Positions 1 to 4,765 of a DNA stretch of 8,595 nt are shown here, piece by piece (position 1 is the stretch's first letter; the number at the start of each line of letters is the position of its first letter). Source of the DNA: Candidatus Thorarchaeota archaeon (GTDB lineage: Archaea; Asgardarchaeota; Thorarchaeia; Thorarchaeales; Thorarchaeaceae); assembly GCA_016840965.1 (NCBI GenBank), contig JAEORI010000355.1, forward strand, positions 1 to 8,595. The letters are read 5' to 3'. The notes under the pieces are model-generated. The model was not told the origin of the DNA. It was given only the letters and a program-made list of their open reading frames with translations, and searched no databases. Position numbers and translations under genes: made by a program.

Positions 1-441
1 GTCGCAGACAGTACTGGGGGACATTTATTAAAACCTGCAATTGGGAATAAAATACTCTATGGGGGAAGTGGACCAGATATTATCTTTGATTGTGTTGGAA
101 CAGATTCAACATTGGATGACTCTCTACGTCTTGTCAAAAATAATGGAACCCTTGTGTTAGTTGGTATGAGTTTTGGAGTTACAAAGAAGACTGACTGGAT
201 ATTAGCTGTTTACAAACAAGTACACATTATTGGTTCAATGATGCATGGTATAGAATATCGTGATGGAAAGTCAATTGACAGCATGGAACTGGCTTTCGAG
301 CTGATTGAGAAAAATCATTCTCTACTTGAAGGGCTTGTTACACACAAGTATAACATTAATGAGTACAAGACAGCTTTCTCTATCGCTTCCAATAAAGGGC
401 AGAATGGTGCAATAAAGGTTGCATTTGATTTTAGGATGTGA
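1..441 (+). CDS. Zinc-type (medium-chain) alcohol dehydrogenase, C-terminal part, 5' end outside window
   Basis: The reading frame is open from base 1 to the TGA at 439-441 (146 codons), so the gene begins upstream of the window; the first ATG at 112 is internal. The visible protein is the second half of an MDR-type NAD(P)-dependent dehydrogenase. It has the end of the Rossmann fold (PDIIFDCVG near residues 25-33, then a LRLVKNNGTLVLVG strand-turn-strand around 41-54). It ends with the closing segment typical of the family, LLEGLVTHKYNINEYKTAF followed by GAIKVAF. Members oxidise or reduce alcohols, polyols or aldehydes in the cytoplasm. The catalytic zinc ligands and most of the cofactor loop lie in the missing N-terminal half, so neither substrate nor metal content can be judged. 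The stop is immediately followed by the GTG of the phosphodiesterase gene, which indicates an operon. Confidence 0.85.
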   Translation, partial: VADSTGGHLLKPAIGNKILYGGSGPDIIFDCVGTDSTLDDSLRLVKNNGTLVLVGMSFGVTKKTDWILAVYKQVHIIGSMMHGIEYRDGKSIDSMELAFELIEKNHSLLEGLVTHKYNINEYKTAFSIASNKGQNGAIKVAFDFRM

Positions 442-1248
442 GTGAAACTGATTTTTGATATAGGGCGCCCATTGATCATGGCTCATCGTGGAGAATCTGG
501 CAACATTCCAGAAAATACCATTAAAGCTCTAGAAGCAGCAGTGGAGATAGGAGTCGATGTATTAGAATCGGATATTCGATTCACAAAGGACAATGTCCCA
601 ATACTATTCCATGATGAAGACCTTATACGTACGACAGGAATCTCTGGTTCTATAAGGGAGAAGACCTTGGATGATCTATTGCAAATTGACCTTGGACACT
701 TATTCACAACCGATGGTGGTCAGACCTATCCGTTTCGAGGGAGAGGGTTGAAAGTTGTAACTTTAGAAGAAGCGCTCAAACAATTCCCAGACACTATCCT
801 CAATCTGGATATCAAAGATAACTTTCATGGAGCTCCTGCGGAAGTCGCACGAATTTTACTGGAGAATGAAAGAACTGAGAAGATCATGATAGCCTCATTC
901 CTCCCCCCTCAATTGAAGAGGTTCAGAGAGCATGCTCCGATGATTCCGACATCCGCCCACCCTAACGAGATTCGAAATTTTGTAATAGGAGTCAATATGA
1001 AAATGTTGGGGATGTTTGTAAGGTCAGTCCAATACAAAGCATTCCAGGTCCCAGAGAGAAGTGGGTCAATTCACATTGTGACATCGAAATTCATCAAAGC
1101 GGCACATGACAGAAACATTGCAGTTCATGTCTGGACAATCAATAATAGGAATGATATGGAAAGACTGCTGAGCATGGAAGTGAATGGCATATTCACTGAT
1201 TACCCTGCGATTCTCCGTGAGGTCCTTCGTGATCGTGGCTATTTGTAA
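442..1248 (+). CDS. Glycerophosphodiester phosphodiesterase (GDPD family)
   Basis: This 268-residue protein is the usual length for a single-domain GDPD, which hydrolyses glycerophosphodiesters to an alcohol and glycerol phosphate in a metal-dependent reaction on a TIM barrel. The family signature is complete: AHRG with catalytic His15/Arg16, PENT at 23-26, the metal-binding ESD (Glu42, Asp44), the second catalytic His57 in ILFHDED, the NLDIK strand (Lys125, with Asp in place of the more common Glu), and near the C-terminus VHVWTIN and GIFTDYP. The GTG start at 442 directly follows the dehydrogenase TGA (gatGTGAGTG context) with a weak AGGA just upstream. ATG 478 would begin right at AHRG and cut the first beta strand, so 442 is preferred. 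No signal peptide is visible, so it is probably cytoplasmic. The substrate could come from membrane lipid head-group turnover; that is inference. Confidence 0.93.
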   Translation: MKLIFDIGRPLIMAHRGESGNIPENTIKALEAAVEIGVDVLESDIRFTKDNVPILFHDEDLIRTTGISGSIREKTLDDLLQIDLGHLFTTDGGQTYPFRGRGLKVVTLEEALKQFPDTILNLDIKDNFHGAPAEVARILLENERTEKIMIASFLPPQLKRFREHAPMIPTSAHPNEIRNFVIGVNMKMLGMFVRSVQYKAFQVPERSGSIHIVTSKFIKAAHDRNIAVHVWTINNRNDMERLLSMEVNGIFTDYPAILREVLRDRGYL

Positions 1249-1378
1249 TTCGAGAATACCTATACTAGATTGAAATCAGCCGAAATAGCTTAATATGTGC
1301 AGGGCGCTAGGTCGGGTTAATAGTCCAGGGACTTAGGAACCGAGGGCTAAAGAACGACCAAATTTGAGAGTATGTGCA
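1249..1378 (+). promoter_or_regulatory. Intergenic leader with possible promoter and RNA structure upstream of the small Cys protein
   Basis: No gene is seen in these 130 bases. An AT-rich TATA-like element (TTAATATG) lies at about 1290-1297. Downstream, several short complementary segments nest: GGTCG 1310-1314 with CGACC 1355-1359, GGTT 1315-1318 with AACC 1338-1341, and AGTC 1322-1325 with GACT 1330-1333. This could be a folded 5' leader or a small RNA, but each helix is only 4-5 bp and could be chance. There is no tRNA or recognised riboswitch consensus. Confidence 0.25.
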
Positions 1379-1516
1379 ATGACCTGTCCAGAGTATAATT
1401 CGGCCGAAGGAAAATGCGGTGTTGATGGTTTCAAGTTCTACACAGGGATGAACAAACCTTGTGAAACCCCCGGTATTAACAAGGACAAGTGCCCAAGGTT
1501 TGCTATGTCTGGTTAA
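1379..1516 (+). CDS. Small four-cysteine protein (45 aa), function unknown
   Basis: An ATG at 1379 opens 45 codons ending in TAA at 1514-1516. I do not recognise the family. Its composition is unlike random translation: four cysteines at residues 3, 13, 28 and 38 form two identically spaced pairs (C-x9-C, 14 residues between, C-x9-C), and the outer cysteines both sit in a Cys-Pro dipeptide (CPEY, CPRF). The middle is rich in Gly, Lys and aromatic residues (GVDGFKFYTG). This arrangement suits a small metal-binding (zinc or iron-sulphur) or disulphide-stapled protein. A GAGAG stretch about 9 nt upstream is a weak ribosome site; TTG 1364 is an in-frame alternative start that would add another Cys. 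A hairpin follows 33 nt downstream. The larger ORF on the opposite strand (1307-1570) has no family features and is taken as a shadow. Confidence 0.6.
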   Translation: MTCPEYNSAEGKCGVDGFKFYTGMNKPCETPGINKDKCPRFAMSG

Positions 1517-1549
1517 ACCACACCAAACATTTCTTTTGCCTAAAGAAGT

Positions 1550-1600
1550 TGGGCAGCTTTGGCTGCCCACTACAGTTCTTTCTGTTCTCTTTCATATTCT
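1550..1600 (+). terminator. GC-rich hairpin followed by pyrimidine-rich tract
   Basis: TGGGCAGC (1550-1557), loop TTTG, GCTGCCCA (1562-1569) form a perfect 8-bp stem. A pyrimidine-rich tract with short T-runs follows (TTCTTTCTGTTCTCTTTC). It sits 33 nt after the stop of the small Cys ORF, which fits a transcript end there. No long uninterrupted T-run is present, so termination strength is uncertain. Confidence 0.5.
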
Positions 1601-1702
1601 ACTCCTGTCTAAGGCATAGTGGATCAACGGGACACCCCACTAACCAAAATATGTAACAATAGTTAATTATATATTGGTGGTTTGGGAGGTTTTCGGGAGG
1701 AG
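1601..1702 (+). promoter_or_regulatory. AT-rich upstream region and tandem Shine-Dalgarno sites of the TspO-like gene
   Basis: This is the rest of a 193-nt gene-free stretch. An AT-rich block TTAATTATATAT (1663-1674) is the best TATA candidate, and a weaker AAAATATG lies at about 1637-1644. If the nearer box is used, transcription would start close to the ribosome site, so the farther one may be the real element. Two Shine-Dalgarno-like sequences follow in tandem, GGGAGG at 1684-1689 and GGGAGG at 1695-1700. The second is 9 nt from the TTG start at 1710. An ATG at 1703 opens only MTFE-stop, overlapping the TTG. Confidence 0.4.
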
Positions 1703-1709
1703 ATGACTT

Positions 1710-2513
1710 TTGAGTAAGAAACCGAACATCCTTCAAGTAGCTAACATCCTTGCGATTGTTATAACGATAATAGTGAATGCCATTGTAGAAATCATTCCAG
1801 TGAACGGGGTGACCTCGAAAGAAGTATCAGATTCGTACCCGAGTCTGTTTACACCTCCGGGCTATGTCTTTTCAATATGGAGTGTCATCTATACACTACT
1901 CATCGTTTTTATGATTTATCAAGTCAGGTCAAGTCAAAGAGAAGCAGCGTATCTCAGACCCACTGCTCTGTTCTTTGTTCTTGGTGGTTTAATCAATACA
2001 TCCTGGCTTATCCTGTTCCACTATTCCTATGGACAACCAGGAATCTATGCATTTACACCAATCCTAATCGGATCATTCCTTGTTCTAATGCTGTATACCT
2101 ATGTTAAGCTGGATATTGGTGCGGTTAACGTTCCAACAAGTCTTAAGATTGGAGTACATCTACCCATTAGCGTTTACGCTGGTTGGGTATCTTTAGCCGT
2201 AATAGCTAATATAGCCTCAGTCCTCAACACGATCATTCCGGGAATCCCTCTGTCAACCCAAGAGCTTTGGACCGCTTTGGTGATCATTGTGGCGCTAGCC
2301 ATTACATTGTTGATGTTGGTGAATCGGCGGGATGCAGCATTTGGGTTAGTGGTTGTATGGGCGACAATAGGAATTGCTACTAATCAGAGCACAATTCCCA
2401 TTATCTACTTCGCAGCTATGGGTTCAGCTGTAATCATCATTCTAGCAATTCTACTACTTCCGATCATCACAAGACAGAGTTTTAGAATGTTCTATCTCAG
2501 AAACGAGGATTGA
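1710..2513 (+). CDS. TspO/MBR-type (tryptophan-rich sensory protein-like) integral membrane protein
   Basis: The protein has 267 residues and about eight hydrophobic segments (near 6-29, 51-72, 84-105, 111-133, 148-172, 187-205, 209-225, 229-254). The segment FTPPGYVFSIWSVIY (48-61) matches the family motif around SPPGWVFGPVWTVLY. The INTSWLILFHY (95-105) and YAGWVSLAVIANI (156-168) segments match the helix-3 and helix-5 signatures of TspO. TspO proteins are 5-helix membrane proteins that bind porphyrins, cholesterol or other ligands and respond to stress. This one is longer than the usual ~160 residues, with extra C-terminal helices, as in the extended relatives found in some prokaryotes. 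The TTG start at 1710 is chosen because it sits 9 nt after GGGAGG and just before the first helix. The gene is bounded by a strong terminator, so it is probably monocistronic. The ligand cannot be told from the sequence. Confidence 0.75.
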   Translation: MSKKPNILQVANILAIVITIIVNAIVEIIPVNGVTSKEVSDSYPSLFTPPGYVFSIWSVIYTLLIVFMIYQVRSSQREAAYLRPTALFFVLGGLINTSWLILFHYSYGQPGIYAFTPILIGSFLVLMLYTYVKLDIGAVNVPTSLKIGVHLPISVYAGWVSLAVIANIASVLNTIIPGIPLSTQELWTALVIIVALAITLLMLVNRRDAAFGLVVVWATIGIATNQSTIPIIYFAAMGSAVIIILAILLLPIITRQSFRMFYLRNED

Positions 2514-2533
2514 AAAAAGAGAAGATGTTGAGA

Positions 2534-2546
2534 ATCCATAATGGAT
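2534..2546. repeat. Short palindrome ATCCAT-A-ATGGAT
   Basis: Six-base arms (2534-2539 and 2541-2546) are separated by one base and lie directly against the terminator hairpin. With a one-base centre it cannot form a good RNA hairpin, so a DNA-binding site is more plausible than an RNA element. It may also be chance. Confidence 0.3.
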
Positions 2547-2589
2547 GAATGACATTGGAGTTTCCAATGTCATTCTCACGCTTTTTTTC
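2547..2589 (+). terminator. Strong intrinsic-type terminator after the TspO-like gene
   Basis: GAATGACATTGGA (2547-2559) and TCCAATGTCATTC (2563-2575) form a perfect 13-bp stem with loop GTT. Six bases later comes a run of seven T (2582-2588). It lies 34 nt after the TspO-like stop codon. An ATG at 2549 within this stem opens an ORF into the next gene, but its position inside the hairpin and its non-family N-terminus argue that it is not a start. Confidence 0.8.
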
Positions 2590-2653
2590 AAAGCTAAGGA
2601 TAAGAGTTATCTGTTCTCTTAGCTGGACAACGAATCGTTCAGTGGTGATGGAA

Positions 2654-2920
2654 ATGGTAAAAGCCTATATTTTAATCAAAGCTGAGGTTGGCCAAGAAGA
2701 TTCTGTTCTACAAGACATGCTAGCACTTTCTGTAACAGAAGAAGCGCATAAGGTCTTTGGCCCTTATGATATTGTTGCGGAGGTCAGAGGCCGTGATATG
2801 GAAACATTAGTTGAGATCATCACTGAGAAGGTCCGAAAGATAAAGGGTATAGAAGATACTCAATCGATTCTCGTCATAGACACAGAAATCGATATGACTG
2901 GTACAAGTCTGGGTTCATAG
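2654..2920 (+). CDS. Stand-alone Lrp/AsnC ligand-binding (RAM) domain protein
   Basis: The 88-residue protein MVKAYILIKAEVG... is a single alpha/beta RAM domain, the effector-binding half of Lrp/AsnC regulators. It has the first strand VKAYILIKAEVG, the helix before ALSVTEEAHKVFGPYDIVAEV, the GRDMETLVEIITEKVRKIKGIEDT helix-turn, and the final strand SILVIDTEI. There is no helix-turn-helix. Stand-alone RAM proteins are common in archaea; they form dimers or higher oligomers that bind amino acids or related small molecules, and some partner with full-length regulators. Start choice: ATG 2654 is preceded by GGTGAT (2644-2649), an archaeal Shine-Dalgarno match, and gives the family's usual MVKAY beginning. 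ATG 2648 is an alternative, and the ATG at 2549 lies in the terminator. The ligand is not predictable. No obvious TATA box was found between the terminator and the gene. Confidence 0.88.
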   Translation: MVKAYILIKAEVGQEDSVLQDMLALSVTEEAHKVFGPYDIVAEVRGRDMETLVEIITEKVRKIKGIEDTQSILVIDTEIDMTGTSLGS

Positions 2921-2934
2921 AAGGATTCTTTACA

Positions 2935-2998
2935 TCGCATATTTTCTTTTATGCAATAGAACAACAACTGGTAGATGGGATTATATTTTAGGAGGCAT
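2935..2998 (+). promoter_or_regulatory. Putative promoter and ribosome site of the gelsolin-like gene
   Basis: An AT-rich stretch GCATATTTTCTTTTATGC (about 2937-2954) lies 54-71 nt before the proposed start and could hold the TATA element. TTAGGAGG (2988-2995) is a strong Shine-Dalgarno match, 12 nt before the in-frame TTG at 3008. An ATG at 2975 lies in frame but upstream of this ribosome site, so it is unlikely to be used. Confidence 0.4.
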
Positions 2999-3007
2999 CT
3001 GATTCGA

Positions 3008-3841
3008 TTGAAGACGCTTTCAAGAAAACCATACATGCTGATGTTAAAAGACGATTCTGGCGAAGTAACCACGATAAAATTGGATTCTACTTTAGTCAAT
3101 AGTGATAATGCACTCATTGTGTTGGATGAGATCAATGACACATGCTGGACTTGGATTGGTCGCAGAGTAAGTATGCCAACACGTATGCATGCAATAAGGA
3201 TTGCTAGGGGATTGCAGAAGTCAGGACATCAAGTAGGGATTACGACAATTGGCTTAGCCACCTCTAGGTTTGTTGAGATGATGGAAAAGGATGATGCAGA
3301 TCAAGATGTAGCGAGAAACATTGCTGAATTCAGAAGTGTCATAGAGGGTCGATGGTCTTTTGATGATGGAGTACTTGCATACAAAGGTGAAGAGAGAGTC
3401 GCTGAACCGATTGCAGGAGCTCCTAAAAAGAGGACATTTCCAGAAGCAGAACCTGCTAGACCAACGCTAAAACCAACGCCTAAGCCAGTACCAAAACCAG
3501 AACCTATTGCAGGAGCACCACGACCAAAGCCTGAACCAATGCCAACACTCGTCGCTGAAACGATAGAAGATGTATCCCCACCTCCTGCCCCTTCCGCGTC
3601 ACTCGCAGAAAAGAAAATGGCATATCTCATGCTCTCAGTCACACGAAATTCCGAGCTTGTCTATACTGAACGTTTTGAACGTAATGGAAAGTCTGGCTTG
3701 AAAATCGAATCTCCAGGAATCTTGGTCATCGAAGCGGTACTGGATGGGAACGATTTGACAGTCACACCAGGAGACTTTGGAGGTTCTGACACAGGACGCA
3801 AGATAAAATCAGAATATGAAGGTCTAGTAAGTAAGCTATGA
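3008..3841 (+). CDS. Gelsolin-like domain protein with proline-rich linker (candidate actin-regulating protein)
   Basis: With the TTG 3008 start the protein has 277 residues in three parts. Residues about 8-95 resemble a gelsolin/villin domain: SDNALIVLDEINDTCWTWIG fits the family's 'd-x-F/L-I-L-D ... i-y-v-W-I-G' strand pair, followed by a helix RMHAIRIARGLQKSGHQV and a short return strand ITTIG. Gelsolin domains bind actin and calcium, and Asgard archaea are known to encode proteins of this kind that act on actin filaments. Residues about 133-195 are a low-complexity Pro/Lys/Ala linker containing two copies of PIAGAP and the stretch KPTPKPVPKPEP. Residues about 200-277 form a predicted beta-rich domain I do not recognise. 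There is no signal peptide or membrane segment, so it should be cytoplasmic. The start could also be CTG 2999 or ATT 3002, which are nearer the Shine-Dalgarno site. The gelsolin assignment rests on motif reading, not on alignment. Confidence 0.65.
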   Translation: MKTLSRKPYMLMLKDDSGEVTTIKLDSTLVNSDNALIVLDEINDTCWTWIGRRVSMPTRMHAIRIARGLQKSGHQVGITTIGLATSRFVEMMEKDDADQDVARNIAEFRSVIEGRWSFDDGVLAYKGEERVAEPIAGAPKKRTFPEAEPARPTLKPTPKPVPKPEPIAGAPRPKPEPMPTLVAETIEDVSPPPAPSASLAEKKMAYLMLSVTRNSELVYTERFERNGKSGLKIESPGILVIEAVLDGNDLTVTPGDFGGSDTGRKIKSEYEGLVSKL

Positions 3842-3852
3842 AACGAATCTTT

Positions 3853-3884
3853 ACTGAGTTAGATAATTCCTTTTAATTCTCAGT
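3853..3884. terminator. Possible bidirectional terminator between convergent genes
   Basis: ACTGAG (3853-3858) and CTCAGT (3879-3884) form a 6-bp outer stem, and an AATT/AATT inner pairing (3865-3868 with 3875-3878) closes around CCTTTT. It lies in the 38-nt gap between the gelsolin-like stop (3841) and the GNAT stop on the other strand (3880), where a shared terminator is expected. The stem is short and interrupted. Confidence 0.35.
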
Positions 3885-4632
3885 CCAATTTACGGTACCA
3901 GTAAGTGTATAGATGTTGGAAACCTAGTTTATTATAGAGCTTCTGAGCAGGGATGTTTTCTGATTCAACTTGAAGATATGCTGAGCGTGCACCTATCTGA
4001 TGTGCCCATTTTGCTAGAGCTGTGTTGACCGAAAGCGCGACTCCACGACCGCGAAAAGAGGGATGACTGGCTATATTGAAGAGACCTAGCCACTTGCCTT
4101 CTACGACACCAAATCCAACACCAGCAAGTTCCCGTTCTATTTTAGCTAGAGCAAAGGCTTTTGGTAGTGTTGTGCGTTTCATCAAGTTCTTTCGAGTTTC
4201 CATTGTTGAAGAGTCATATCCAGACGCTTCGCCATATACAGACATCCAACCATCTGAAACATCGTTGGATACCATTACATCAATTGGTGTATCTTTCTGA
4301 ATCAGATGGTTGATTGCTGCAGTATGAACCTCTACCTGCAGACCTACTTCAAATCCACGTTCAGAGAGGTCTCGATCAAGTTCAATCGGCTTACTAGTTT
4401 CAGTCATTTGAAACCGTGGTTTTAATCCTCTCTCTCTATAGAATGAGATTGCTTTCTCAATAGAGTCTTCAAGAGGTGGTGGAGGTGAGCCAATTGGAAG
4501 AACGCTATTAGCACGTCGCGTCACACCGCCATTTGCGCGTAGAAGCCATCCGCCAAGACGTTCTATTTCTTCAGCAACCCAAGCGTTGGAAGCCACTTGT
4601 TCCAGTTCAATGATTTGTGATTGGTCTATCAA
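3880..4632 (-). CDS. GNAT-family N-acetyltransferase
   Basis: The protein has 250 residues. Its C-terminal half is a classical GNAT domain: GFGVVEGKWLGLFNIASHP (strand 4), the acetyl-CoA pyrophosphate-binding loop FRGRGVALSVNTAL (193-206, R-G-x-G-x-A type), and motif B with LQVESENIPAQKLYNKLGF (220-238) followed by YTYWYRKL. The N-terminal half carries GGWLLRANGGVTRRANSVLP (27-46), typical of a subfamily of longer, probably pseudo-duplicated GNAT proteins. Such enzymes move an acetyl group from acetyl-CoA to an amine on a small molecule or protein; the substrate here is unknown. The start is TTG at 4632 on the minus strand; a GGGGG run sits 9 nt upstream and there is no nearby ATG that keeps the N-terminal motif. 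It is transcribed divergently from the mannosidase and convergently with the gelsolin-like gene. Confidence 0.9.
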   Translation of the reverse strand: MIDQSQIIELEQVASNAWVAEEIERLGGWLLRANGGVTRRANSVLPIGSPPPPLEDSIEKAISFYRERGLKPRFQMTETSKPIELDRDLSERGFEVGLQVEVHTAAINHLIQKDTPIDVMVSNDVSDGWMSVYGEASGYDSSTMETRKNLMKRTTLPKAFALAKIERELAGVGFGVVEGKWLGLFNIASHPSFRGRGVALSVNTALAKWAHQIGARSAYLQVESENIPAQKLYNKLGFQHLYTYWYRKLD

Positions 4633-4733
4633 GACACAACGCCCCCGATTAATAGCAAATCATTGTATATTATAGCTCATAACCCCCAAATAATTCAAAC
4701 GATTCATATTGAGCATATGTTTTGGAGGATACT
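4633..4733. promoter_or_regulatory. Divergent promoter region with TATA-like element and Shine-Dalgarno site
   Basis: GTATATTATAG (4665-4675) is a near-symmetric TATA-like element between divergent genes. For the plus strand it would place transcription start near 4695-4702, a leader of about 30-40 nt before the first ATG at 4734. For the minus strand it would start transcription near 4640, giving the GNAT mRNA almost no leader. GGAGG (4724-4728) is a perfect Shine-Dalgarno site 5 nt before ATG 4734. Confidence 0.5.
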
Positions 4734-4760
4734 ATGAATATTCAGGGCGATGCCAATTGA
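4734..4760 (+). CDS. Eight-codon leader ORF upstream of the mannosidase
   Basis: ATG 4734, correctly spaced after GGAGG, opens MNIQGDAN and stops at TGA 4758-4760. Only 5 nt separate this stop from ATG 4766, the most likely mannosidase start, which has no Shine-Dalgarno of its own. The arrangement fits translational coupling by re-initiation. A sequencing indel that split the true N-terminus is the main alternative. Confidence 0.4.
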   Translation: MNIQGDAN

Positions 4761-4765
4761 CAACT

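Noticed and set aside
1379..1516. Twin CX9C pattern as a mitochondrial CHCH-type protein
   Set aside because: The CX9C spacers contain Pro and Gly and are not amphipathic helices, so the CHCH helix pair is unlikely; the spacing match may be coincidence.
1307..1570. 87-residue ORF on the minus strand
   Set aside because: It lies opposite the four-cysteine ORF and over the hairpin, has no ribosome site or family features, and its composition looks random.
2549..2653. N-terminal extension of the Lrp-like protein from ATG 2549
   Set aside because: The ATG is inside the terminator stem, and the added residues are not a helix-turn-helix or any known domain.
3301..3642. 113-residue Gly/Ser-rich minus-strand ORF
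   Set aside because: It is the antisense image of the proline-rich linker (Pro codons read as Gly); no independent evidence.
4709..4765. Upstream TTG start of the mannosidase
   Set aside because: It would add 19 residues with no family match and bury the Shine-Dalgarno site inside the coding region.
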